A DNA stretch of 64,000 bases. It comes from Corallococcus silvisoli. GTDB lineage: Bacteria; Myxococcota; Myxococcia; Myxococcales; Myxococcaceae. The translations under genes were made by a program, and so were the position numbers. The notes below the pieces were generated by a model. The model was not told the DNA's origin and searched no databases. It was given only the letters and a program-made list of their open reading frames with translations. Position 1 is the first letter of the stretch. Every line of letters begins with the position of its first letter. Where the stretch lies: positions 1 through 64,000 of the forward strand of contig NZ_JAAAPJ010000001.1 of assembly GCF_009909145.1 (NCBI RefSeq), given 5' to 3'. This document shows, in pieces, positions 1 to 7,046 of the stretch.

Positions 1-2
1 AC

Positions 3-116
3 GCCGCGGATGGCATCGCGACCTGGAGGGTGAAGCTGGCGCCGGGCGAGAGCCGCGACGTGGACCTCGCCTTCCACATCGATGCCCCCTCCAGCTACGA
101 GACCCGCTCGCTGTAG
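3..116 (+). CDS. C-terminal end of a DUF4139-type (mucoidy-inhibitor-like) protein, partial
   Basis: The window opens inside a reading frame whose last 37 codons end with TAG at 114-116. The visible residues include WRVKLAPGESRDVDLAFHID, the closing beta-strand pattern (Trp, then LxPGE, then alternating hydrophobics) seen at the C-terminus of DUF4139 domain proteins. Those are large proteins of unknown function, often exported in proteobacteria. Only the tail is present, so domain content, start and localisation cannot be judged. The family call rests on this short stretch and is tentative. Confidence 0.5.
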   Translation, partial: AADGIATWRVKLAPGESRDVDLAFHIDAPSSYETRSL

Positions 117-397
117 GACGGGCTCGCGGTCGCCATCGACGAGGGAGGAGCGGTGTCCTCGCGGGCTTGTTGGGGCTGTTCTTCCGCGGCGCCGCGTATC
201 GGGTGATTGGTGCGGCTGCGGGCGGAGGCGCGGGCGCGGTCGCACCTCCAGGCGTGAGGCCCATGTGGGACCCTGTGTGGATATGCCTGGAGGGGAAACG
301 CGAGGAGGGTGTCGATTGGGGTGCTTCTCATTCGACGTGGGGATAGAAGCCCGCGCACTTCCTCCGAACGCAGCACGCCCCCTTCCTGGAGCACCCC

Positions 398-859
398 ATG
401 GACACCCCCCTTCCTGCCTCCTCCTCCGCGACGGAGGCTTCCCCGAAGAAGAAGTCGCTGACCCGCCACCTGCCGACGGTGGCCCGCGTCTTCATGGGGC
501 TCATCTTCTTCGTCTTCGGCCTGAACGGCTTCCTGGAGTTCATCCCGCAGCCGCCCATGGATCCGGCGGATCCGGCGGTGGCCTTCGGCATCGCGATGAA
601 GGCGACGGGCTTCCTGTTCTGGCTGGTGAAGGGCACGGAGACGGTGGTGGGCGCGCTGCTCCTGACCAACCGCTTCGTCCCGCTGGCGCTGGCGCTCATC
701 GCGCCCGTCATCGTGAACATCTTCCTGACCCACGCGTTCCTGGCGCCGGCGGGCCTGGGCCTGGCGGTGGTCCTCCTGGTGAGCGAGCTCTTCCTGGCCT
801 GGTCCTACCGGGCGGTGTACCGCCCGATGCTCGCCCTGCGGGTCAGCCCCGGCGCGTGA
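398..859 (+). CDS. DoxX-like small membrane protein
   Basis: This 153-residue protein has a short polar N-terminus followed by four hydrophobic segments at roughly residues 28-46, 68-86, 88-112 and 116-138. That is the size and topology of DoxX/DoxD-like membrane proteins. The segment with RVFMGLIFFVFGLNGFLEF matches the first conserved DoxX helix. The start is the ATG at 398, with GGAG eight bases upstream. The biochemical role of this branch is unknown; some relatives act in redox or quinone-linked reactions. It is a stand-alone gene converging on the peptidase gene at 905-2407. Confidence 0.75.
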   Translation: MDTPLPASSSATEASPKKKSLTRHLPTVARVFMGLIFFVFGLNGFLEFIPQPPMDPADPAVAFGIAMKATGFLFWLVKGTETVVGALLLTNRFVPLALALIAPVIVNIFLTHAFLAPAGLGLAVVLLVSELFLAWSYRAVYRPMLALRVSPGA

Positions 860-866
860 GGCCGAT

Positions 867-897
867 GGCGAAGGGCGACCTGTCGCCGCCCCTCGCC
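867..897. terminator. Possible bidirectional terminator hairpin
   Basis: GGCGAC (874-879) and GTCGCC (882-887) form a tight stem. It is extended by GGCGA at 867-871 against TCGCC at 893-897, with a small bulge. The hairpin lies between two convergent stop codons (859 and 905). There is no T-tract on either side, so intrinsic termination is only suggested. Confidence 0.3.
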
Positions 898-904
898 GCC
901 GGCT

Positions 905-2407
905 TCATGGACGACCGAACGCGCCTGATACGTCAGTCGCGGGCGGGCCGCGGCGGCGATCCACCGCGCCCGTGGTGACGAGCTCCTCGCCGGAGCTCAC
1001 CGCCAGCGACCGCTGCTCCATCGCGGCGGCGCTCGCGGGGGGCAGGCCCGCCCAGTCGCGCAGCCGCGCCAACGCCACGGCGCGCTCCGCGCTGGGAAGC
1101 TGGCTGATGCCCGAGCCGTGATTTCCGCCCGGCACGTAGAACCGGTACGAGTCATTGCTGGCGCGCACGGAGAAGGCGCCCGTGGACCAGGGGTCGTTCT
1201 CCCCGTAGATGAACAGCATGCGCTGTCCGAACGCCTTCACCCAGCCTTCGATGAGGGGCATGGCGAAGGGGTTGAACCGGTACGGCGTCATGTCGAACGG
1301 CACGAGCGCGGACGGGACGTACTGGCCCGGGTAGCGCTGCACGCCGCGCAGGTGGCGCTCCTCGGAGTCATAGCTGCCCAACTGCGTGGCCGCCTGGAAG
1401 GCATAGGGCGCGTAGTACTCCGAGTCGGAGTCGCTCATGTACGAGAGGCCCACCACCCAGTCCAGGAAGTCCACGATGTCCTGGGCGGGGCCGCCCCGCG
1501 CGGGGATGGCATCGCACAGCGAGGCGTCGCCGTACTGCCAGAACGCGAAGGCGAACTCGAGGACGGTGAACTCCAGCGCCTTGTCCACGCCGAGCATGTT
1601 GTACGTCAGCCCCTGCGCCTGGGTGGTCTCCACGAAGCGGGGCTCCACCTCCGCGCGCCGCTCCAGCGTCTCGCGCTGGAAGACGCGAATCTTCTCCCGG
1701 CACTCCGGGGTGCCCAGCTTCGCGAGGAACCGCACGTAGCGCGGGTCCTTCGTGCCGTAGCTGTTCGGCGCCACGTAGGCCACCGTGGCGTCCACGTCGT
1801 TCGGGTAGAACGCCCGGTGATACACGGACGCCATGCCACCCTTGCTGCCGCCGGTGCTGATCCACTTGCCGGGAAAGAGGGGCTTGAACGCCTGGACGAC
1901 GCGGTGATGGTCCGCCGCGGCCTGCTCGATGGAGAGCAGCTTCCAGTCCGCGGGGGTCGGACCCGAGGGCTCGAAGAAGCGGTGCCCCATCAGCAGCTGG
2001 TTGCCCCCGAGCAGCCGGGTGGGCTCGTACTGGGAGAAGAACGGGCTGATGCCGTAGCCCGTGCTGGCCAGGACCATGGGCGCTTCCGCGCTCCGGTAGA
2101 GGAGCGTCATCCGCTGCAGGAAGCGCGCGCCGTTGGGATGCCAGTGGTCCGCTGGCTGATCATAGCTCATCAGGAAGAAGCGAACGCCCGGCGCCGGAGA
2201 CGCGGCCTCCAGCACCGCGAGGCCCGGGATGGCTTGCAATTGCGTCAGGATGTCCGGCGCCGCGTCCTGCGCGCGCACCCGTGTCTGGGATTCTTCCACG
2301 GCGTTCGGGACGGCGGCTTCGGGGGCGGCCTCGGGGCCGCCGCAGGCCTGGAGTCCCAGGGCGAGCGCGAGGGCGAGCAGCGAGGGACGTCGCGGGAATC
2401 GTTTCAT
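905..2407 (-). CDS. Secreted S37-family-like serine peptidase, lipoprotein
   Basis: The 500-residue protein resembles the S37 (PS-10, prolyl tripeptidyl aminopeptidase) family. The catalytic serine is expected at residue 188 in GGSKGG. A likely charge-relay Asp lies in IYGENDPWS, and the His is in GGNHGSG near the C-terminus. The N-terminus has a charged start, a Leu/Ala-rich core and a lipobox LQAC with Cys22, so it is probably an outer-envelope lipoprotein that trims peptides. The frame is open for 58 more codons upstream. The ATG at 2407 is preferred because it places the signal peptide at the N-terminus and has GGAGG about ten bases before it. It is transcribed divergently from the dehydrogenase at 2580. 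Acquiring amino acids from prey or protein is a reasonable role but is inferred. Confidence 0.8.
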   Translation of the reverse strand: MKRFPRRPSLLALALALGLQACGGPEAAPEAAVPNAVEESQTRVRAQDAAPDILTQLQAIPGLAVLEAASPAPGVRFFLMSYDQPADHWHPNGARFLQRMTLLYRSAEAPMVLASTGYGISPFFSQYEPTRLLGGNQLLMGHRFFEPSGPTPADWKLLSIEQAAADHHRVVQAFKPLFPGKWISTGGSKGGMASVYHRAFYPNDVDATVAYVAPNSYGTKDPRYVRFLAKLGTPECREKIRVFQRETLERRAEVEPRFVETTQAQGLTYNMLGVDKALEFTVLEFAFAFWQYGDASLCDAIPARGGPAQDIVDFLDWVVGLSYMSDSDSEYYAPYAFQAATQLGSYDSEERHLRGVQRYPGQYVPSALVPFDMTPYRFNPFAMPLIEGWVKAFGQRMLFIYGENDPWSTGAFSVRASNDSYRFYVPGGNHGSGISQLPSAERAVALARLRDWAGLPPASAAAMEQRSLAVSSGEELVTTGAVDRRRGPPATDVSGAFGRP

Positions 2408-2579
2408 CTGTGTGGGTCCTCCCGGGTGGAGTGGCCAGGCGAAGATGCCGGGTCCGCGTTTCCCATGAAAGGACTTGGCAGGTGATCGCAGACACTCCTT
2501 GCGCCGTGGCGTGTATTGTTGGGGGGCGCCACGCGGAGCCTCTGTTCCGGGCACCGGCGCGGCCTTAAGGTCGCGGGCC

Positions 2580-3593
2580 ATGAACGTCTATGAGATTCGC
2601 GGTGCCTTCGGCCTGGAGAACCTCACGCGCGCGGGGCGGCCGGACCCCACGCCTGGCCCCTTCCAGGTGCGCGTGCGGGTGAAGGCCACGAGCCTCAACT
2701 CGCGCGACCTGATGATGGTGGAGGGCCGCTACAACCCGCGCCAGAAGCTGCCGCTCGTGCCCAACTCGGACGGGGCGGGCGTGGTGGACGCGGTGGGCCC
2801 GGGCGTCACCCGGGTGAAGCCCGGCGACCGGGTGATGACGCTGTTCGCGCAGGCGTGGCAGGCCGGTGAGCCGACGAAGGCCATCGTGGGGACGACGCTG
2901 GGCGGCCCGCTGGATGGCGCGCTCGCGGACACGGTGCTGCTGCACGAGGACGGCGTGGTGCCCACGCCCGCGTACCTGTCCGACGAAGAGGCCGCCACGC
3001 TGCCCTGCGCGGCGGTGACGGCGTGGAGCGCGCTCGTCACGCAGGGCGGGCTCAAGGCGGGCGACACGGTGCTGGTCCAGGGCACGGGCGGCGTGTCCAT
3101 CTTCGCGCTGCAGATCGCCCGGCTGTTCGGCGCGCGCGTCATCGTCACCTCCAGCCGCGATGACAAGCTGGAGCGCGCCTTGAAGCTGGGCGCGCAGGAG
3201 GGCATCAACTACCGCACCACGCCGGACTGGGAGAAGGCGGTGCGCACGCTGACCGGGGGCGTGGGCGTGGACCACGTGGTGGAGGTGGGCGGCGCGGGCA
3301 CCTTCGAGCGCTCGCTCAAGGCGGTGCGCGTGGGCGGCACCGTGTCCGTCATCGGCGTGCTCTCCGGCGGCGCCGGCACGGTGTCACTCATCCCCATCCT
3401 GATGCAGAACCTGCGCGTGCAGGGCGTCCTCGTGGGCCACCGCGAGTCCTTCGAGGCCCTGACCCGCGCGTTCGCGCTCAATGACATCCACCCGGTCGTG
3501 GACCGCGTGTTTCCCTTCGCGGAGGCGCGCGCCGCCTTTGAACACATGAAGCAGGGCGCGCACTTCGGAAAGATTGTCATCCGGGTGGGCTGA
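2580..3593 (+). CDS. Zinc-type alcohol dehydrogenase / quinone oxidoreductase-like protein (MDR superfamily)
   Basis: A 337-residue medium-chain dehydrogenase/reductase. The N-terminal GroES-like domain contains NSRDLMMVEGRY and PLVPNSDGAGVV. The cofactor domain has the glycine-rich segment VQGTGGVSIFALQIARLFGA and the later HVVEVGGAGTFERSL. The Cys/His zinc ligands of classical alcohol dehydrogenases are not evident, which favours a zinc-independent NADPH-dependent quinone oxidoreductase-type enzyme; the substrate cannot be predicted. The start is the ATG at 2580. The 3' end overlaps the convergent TonB-like gene by 17 bp. Confidence 0.85.
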   Translation: MNVYEIRGAFGLENLTRAGRPDPTPGPFQVRVRVKATSLNSRDLMMVEGRYNPRQKLPLVPNSDGAGVVDAVGPGVTRVKPGDRVMTLFAQAWQAGEPTKAIVGTTLGGPLDGALADTVLLHEDGVVPTPAYLSDEEAATLPCAAVTAWSALVTQGGLKAGDTVLVQGTGGVSIFALQIARLFGARVIVTSSRDDKLERALKLGAQEGINYRTTPDWEKAVRTLTGGVGVDHVVEVGGAGTFERSLKAVRVGGTVSVIGVLSGGAGTVSLIPILMQNLRVQGVLVGHRESFEALTRAFALNDIHPVVDRVFPFAEARAAFEHMKQGAHFGKIVIRVG

Positions 3594-3984
3594 CCCACGC
3601 GAAGTGGAAGTGCGCCTCCAGCGTGGGCGCCGTGGCGCTCTTCGGCAGCGGAGGGAACGGCGCCGCCTTCTTCACCGCCGCGAGCGCGGCGGCGTCCCAC
3701 GCCTTGGAGCCGGACTCCGTGAGGATGGCGGTGGAGAGCAGCTTGCCGTCCTTGTCGAGGATGGCCTGGACGATGGTCTTCTTCCCCAGCGCCGGGGTTC
3801 CCTTGGGGCCCGGCTGCTTCCAGGCCTTCGCGACGCGCTGGAAGGTCTGCTGCTGGTAGGTGGGGCTGTCCAGCGAGCCCTGGAAGTAGGTCTGGAGCTG
3901 GGGGCTGCCGTTCGCGGCGGCCAGCGCCCCGGAGGCCAGGGCCAGCGTGAGCACCACCGCGGCGGGGGTTGGGATGCGGAGCAT
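3577..3984 (-). CDS. TonB C-terminal domain protein, exported
   Basis: 135 residues: a signal peptide (residues 1-23, ending ALAAA) followed by one TonB C-terminal-type domain. The family pattern is clear in VQAILDKDGKLLSTAI, then SGSKAWDAAALAAVKKAAPF and FPPLP. There is no transmembrane anchor or proline-rich linker after the signal peptide, so this is not a full energy transducer. It is more likely a free periplasmic domain that contacts receptors or the envelope. It follows the DUF2378 gene on the same strand by 20 bp, probably as an operon, and overlaps the end of the convergent dehydrogenase gene. Confidence 0.75.
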   Translation of the reverse strand: MLRIPTPAAVVLTLALASGALAAANGSPQLQTYFQGSLDSPTYQQQTFQRVAKAWKQPGPKGTPALGKKTIVQAILDKDGKLLSTAILTESGSKAWDAAALAAVKKAAPFPPLPKSATAPTLEAHFHFAWVSPPG

Positions 3985-4004
3985 GGGCCGAATATAGGGC
4001 CCGC

Positions 4005-4616
4005 TCAGGTCCGCGGCTCGGGGCCCTTGGGCGCGGGCGCCTTCGTCTCCGGGGGCTTTCCGGCGGCGCGCTCCGGGAGCCAGGACAGGTCATACACCGC
4101 CGCGTCGCCCGCGCTGCGCATCAGCACGACGGACGCGCCGCGCGCGCCGCTCATCTCCAGGCCCGCGGCGAACAGGCCCCGGTAGAAGCCCGAGATGACC
4201 ACCGGCCGGCACGTGAGCACGTAGCGCGTGGGCCCCGTCTGCTCCAGCCGCGCCTCCAGGTAGTTGGTGCCCGTGCGCAGGTTGCGCGTCATCCGCTCCA
4301 GCATCCGGTGCGGGCCCAACAGCCGCACGCCCGCCAGCAGCGCGCTGCCAATCAGCGTGGCCCCGTAGCCCTCCAGGAAGCGCCGACCCACCACCTCCGC
4401 GCCGTCGTCCAGCGAGGCCGTCGGTGCCAGCACCGACGCCGCCAGCTTCAGCGACTCCACCCAGACCTCCAGGGGATAGGCGACCGCTAGCTTCCCGCGC
4501 GGGTCGATGCCTGCCTCGCGCAGCTGCCGCGCGCACGGTTCGTCCAGGCGGTCACCCAGGGCCCGAATCAGCCCTTCGAAGCTCTGCTGGAAGACAAGGC
4601 GTTCGAGAGTCGGCAT
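4005..4616 (-). CDS. DUF2378 family protein (myxobacteria-restricted)
   Basis: This 203-residue soluble protein matches the DUF2378 family, which occurs in many copies in Myxococcus and relatives. The start GLIRALGDRLDEPCARQLREAGID and the central RFLEGYGATLIGSALLAGVRLLGP region are typical. Some relatives are fused to output domains, but no biochemical function is established. The C-terminal 25 residues are Pro/Lys-rich and probably disordered. The start at 4616 has GGAAGG just upstream. It is probably the first gene of an operon with the TonB-like gene. Confidence 0.8.
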   Translation of the reverse strand: MPTLERLVFQQSFEGLIRALGDRLDEPCARQLREAGIDPRGKLAVAYPLEVWVESLKLAASVLAPTASLDDGAEVVGRRFLEGYGATLIGSALLAGVRLLGPHRMLERMTRNLRTGTNYLEARLEQTGPTRYVLTCRPVVISGFYRGLFAAGLEMSGARGASVVLMRSAGDAAVYDLSWLPERAAGKPPETKAPAPKGPEPRT

Positions 4617-4719
4617 GCCTTCCCACGCTACCCGTGTGAGCGGGGCTGTCTCAACCCGGTAGGTTCCCAGAATTCGAGAACTTTACGGGGATTGTTTGAA
4701 AACGCGGTGCGGCAGGAGG

Positions 4720-4745
4720 TTCGACGGGTCGGTCGACGTGTCGAA
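4720..4745. promoter_or_regulatory. Inverted repeat with GACGTGTC core upstream of activator gene 1
   Basis: TTCGAC at 4720-4725 and GTCGAA at 4740-4745 are inverted arms. Inside lies TCGAC-GT-GTCGA (4734-4745), whose core GACGTGTC also occurs in the palindromes at 33720 and 44167. It sits about 75 bp before the ATG of the activator gene at 4819. A regulatory role is inferred. Confidence 0.35.
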
Positions 4746-4818
4746 GGGTGCGGGGATGGGAGCCGCGGGGGCGCGGCGCACCCGTGCGGCGAGGGCTTGG
4801 CGGTAGGGTGGCGGTCGC

Positions 4819-6486
4819 ATGCCGCACGACCCTTTCGCCGATGTCTCCACGGCCGCGATGCAGGAGCGCGGAGGTCCCCGGAGCGCTCCCCGTGCCATCC
4901 CCGCGCTGACGGTGGTGTCCCATCCGGTGCCCCGGCGCGTGGGAGAGCGGAGCGTGCTCGACGCGGTGGCGGCGGGGCGCACGGTGGCCCTGTCTCGCAA
5001 CGGACCGGACTTCGCGAAGCCGGGCAGCGCGTTGGGGCTGCCGCTGGCGGACCCCTTCGTGAGCCGCAAGCCGCTGGAGCTCTCCGCCTTGCCTGATGGC
5101 GGCGTGCGGCTGCGGGTGCCGGAGGACGGCACGCACGTGGCCGTCGCGGGCGCGCTGCTTCAGGGGACGCGGGACTTCGGGCCCGCTGAGGTGGCGGAAG
5201 GCGTGGCGCTGGAGCTGGCGGGCCGCGTGGTGCTGCTGTTGCATCAGGTGGAGCTGGACGGCGAGGGCGTTGGGGACACGCTGGGCATGGTGGGGGAGAG
5301 CGCGGGCCTGCGGCGGCTGCGCCGGCACATCGAGCGGGTGGCGGACCTGGACGTGTCCGTGCTCATCCGGGGCGAGACGGGCACGGGCAAGGAGCTGGTC
5401 GCGCAGGCCATCCACCGGCTCGGGTCGCGCCGGGCCGGGCGCTTCGTCAGCGTCAACCTGGGGGCCATCCCCAAGGAGCTGGCGGCGGCGGAGCTGTTCG
5501 GTTCGCACAAGGGGGCGTACTCGGGGGCGACGCGGGACCGCGAGGGCTTCTTCCGCGCCGCGCACGGCGGCACCTTGTTCCTGGATGAGGTGGGCGAGGC
5601 TCCCGCCGAGGTGCAGGTGATGCTCCTGCGCGTGTTGGAGACGGGGGAGCTGTACCCCGTGGGCGCCAGCCAGCCGGTGGCGGTGGATGTGCGGCTCATC
5701 GCCGCCACGGACGCGCACCTGGAGGCGCAGATCCGCGATGGGCGCTTCAAGGCGCCGCTGCTCCATCGGCTCGCGGGCTACGAGCTGCGCGTGCCCTCCC
5801 TGCGCGAGCGGCGCGAGGACCTGGGCCGGTTGTTCTTCCACTTCGCGCGCGAGGAGCTGGCGGCGCTGGGGGACGTGGGCCGGCTGGACACGGAGGATCC
5901 GCACGCGGAGCCCTGGCTGCCCGCGCCGCTGGCGTCGCGGCTGGTGCGGGCGGCGTGGCCGGGCAACATCCGGCAGCTTCGGAACCTGACGCGCCAGCTG
6001 GTCATCGGCGGTCGGGGGCAGGCGCTGTTGCAGGCGGACCCGCAGCTGGATGAAGCGCTCGGGGGACCGGACGTGCCCGTGCCGACGACCCCGGGCGCGC
6101 GGGGGGAGGCCACCACCGGGCCGGCGCCGGACGCGCGGGGGATGCCCGGCGATGCCGCGAAGGCTCCCGAGGCCCGTGAGCCGGGCGTGCCCCGTCGCAA
6201 GCCCTCGCAGGTGACAGAGGCGGAGCTGCTGGCCGCGCTGAGGGCGAGCGCGTGGGACCTGAAGGCGGCGGCGGACGCGCTGGGGATTCCGCGGCCGTCG
6301 GTCTACGACCTCATCGACAAGAGCCCGAACCTGCGCACCGCGGGCGACCTGGACGCGGAGGAGATTGCCCGCTGCTTCGAGGCGTGTGGCGGCGACCTGG
6401 ACGCGATGGTGCGCACGCTGGAGGTGTCGAAGCGCGCGCTGGGGCGGAGGCTGAAGGAGCTGGGGCTGAGCGCGAAGGGACCTTGA
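4819..6486 (+). CDS. Sigma-54-dependent activator with divergent FHA domain (activator 1)
   Basis: A 555-residue enhancer-binding protein. Residues about 28-145 look like a degenerate forkhead-associated domain (GR, then LSRNGPDF, DPFVSRKPL, and a final beta-strand), expected to read threonine phosphorylation. The AAA+ core has Walker A GETGTGKE (185-192) and Walker B GTLFLDEV (251-258). The sigma-54 contact loop reads GAYSGA (232-237) instead of GAFTGA. The C-terminus (467-555) carries two helix-turn-helix-like units in tandem: DLKAAADALGIPRPSVYDLI, and a second around DLDAMVRTLEVSKRALGRRL. There is no receiver domain. Just downstream are a sigma-54-type promoter and its probable target gene, then a Ser/Thr kinase gene on the other strand. 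A paralogue is at 44210-45853. Confidence 0.9.
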   Translation: MPHDPFADVSTAAMQERGGPRSAPRAIPALTVVSHPVPRRVGERSVLDAVAAGRTVALSRNGPDFAKPGSALGLPLADPFVSRKPLELSALPDGGVRLRVPEDGTHVAVAGALLQGTRDFGPAEVAEGVALELAGRVVLLLHQVELDGEGVGDTLGMVGESAGLRRLRRHIERVADLDVSVLIRGETGTGKELVAQAIHRLGSRRAGRFVSVNLGAIPKELAAAELFGSHKGAYSGATRDREGFFRAAHGGTLFLDEVGEAPAEVQVMLLRVLETGELYPVGASQPVAVDVRLIAATDAHLEAQIRDGRFKAPLLHRLAGYELRVPSLRERREDLGRLFFHFAREELAALGDVGRLDTEDPHAEPWLPAPLASRLVRAAWPGNIRQLRNLTRQLVIGGRGQALLQADPQLDEALGGPDVPVPTTPGARGEATTGPAPDARGMPGDAAKAPEAREPGVPRRKPSQVTEAELLAALRASAWDLKAAADALGIPRPSVYDLIDKSPNLRTAGDLDAEEIARCFEACGGDLDAMVRTLEVSKRALGRRLKELGLSAKGP

Positions 6487-6504
6487 GCGGACGCGCGTGA
6501 CGCG

Positions 6505-6520
6505 TGGCACGCTGCCTGCT
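6505..6520 (+). promoter_or_regulatory. Sigma-54 (-24/-12) promoter of the lipoprotein gene
   Basis: TGGCACGCTGCCTGCT matches TGGCACG-N4-TTGC(A/T) except for one T-to-C change, with the invariant GG and GC ten bases apart. Transcription would start near 6531, 24 bases before the ATG at 6555. A Shine-Dalgarno GGAG falls inside that leader. It lies 19 bp after the stop codon of activator 1. Confidence 0.7.
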
Positions 6521-6554
6521 TAGGCGGTGGTTCAACTCTTCCTGGAGACGTCTC

Positions 6555-7046
6555 ATGTCGCGTAACCGCGTCCTCTTCTCGCTGTGCCTGGCTGGAGCCC
6601 TGCTCGGGGCCTGTGCGTCCGTGTCCCGTTCCTCGTCCGACACCGCGCGGAGCGAGGCCGAGCCGGTGCAGCCCTGCGCGTCGAGCCCGGACGCGGGCAC
6701 GGCCGATGTGGTGGTGGACATCACCGCGGACTCCGACGGCAAGGTGCACTTCAGCTCCAAGACGGTGAAGGTGGAGCCCGGCCAGACGGTGGTGTTCGTG
6801 TCCCAGGTGCAGCAGGACCGCTGCATCGGTGTGTCGGACGCGTCGCTCTTCAAGGAAGGCGCGGTGAATCCGTTGCCGGTGCCCGCCTGCCAGAGCGCCT
6901 CGTGGACGCTGCGCAACAAGGACGCGCAAGGGCAGCACTCGCTGTGGTCGTGCGCGACGAGCGACTGCTCGAAGTGCACCCAGCCCCAGGGCATCACCGA
7001 GACCATCAACGGCACGCTCGAGGTCACGGGCCGCGGCGAGGACTAG
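6555..7046 (+). CDS. Small cupredoxin-like lipoprotein, probable target of activator 1
   Basis: 163 residues with a lipoprotein signal peptide (lipobox LGAC, Cys20). A beta-rich domain of cupredoxin-like character follows: VVVDITADSDGKVHF, then VKVEPGQTVVFVSQV, ending NGTLEVTG. Several Cys residues and two CxxC-like spacings occur around residues 110-145, but no clear blue-copper ligand set is visible, so metal binding is open. The strand pattern resembles the two small proteins at 43202-44061, down to the final GTLEVTG / GGIEVTS. The ATG at 6555 has GGAG nine bases upstream and fits the predicted sigma-54 transcript. Its stop codon shares CTAG with the stop of the convergent kinase gene. Confidence 0.7.
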   Translation: MSRNRVLFSLCLAGALLGACASVSRSSSDTARSEAEPVQPCASSPDAGTADVVVDITADSDGKVHFSSKTVKVEPGQTVVFVSQVQQDRCIGVSDASLFKEGAVNPLPVPACQSASWTLRNKDAQGQHSLWSCATSDCSKCTQPQGITETINGTLEVTGRGED

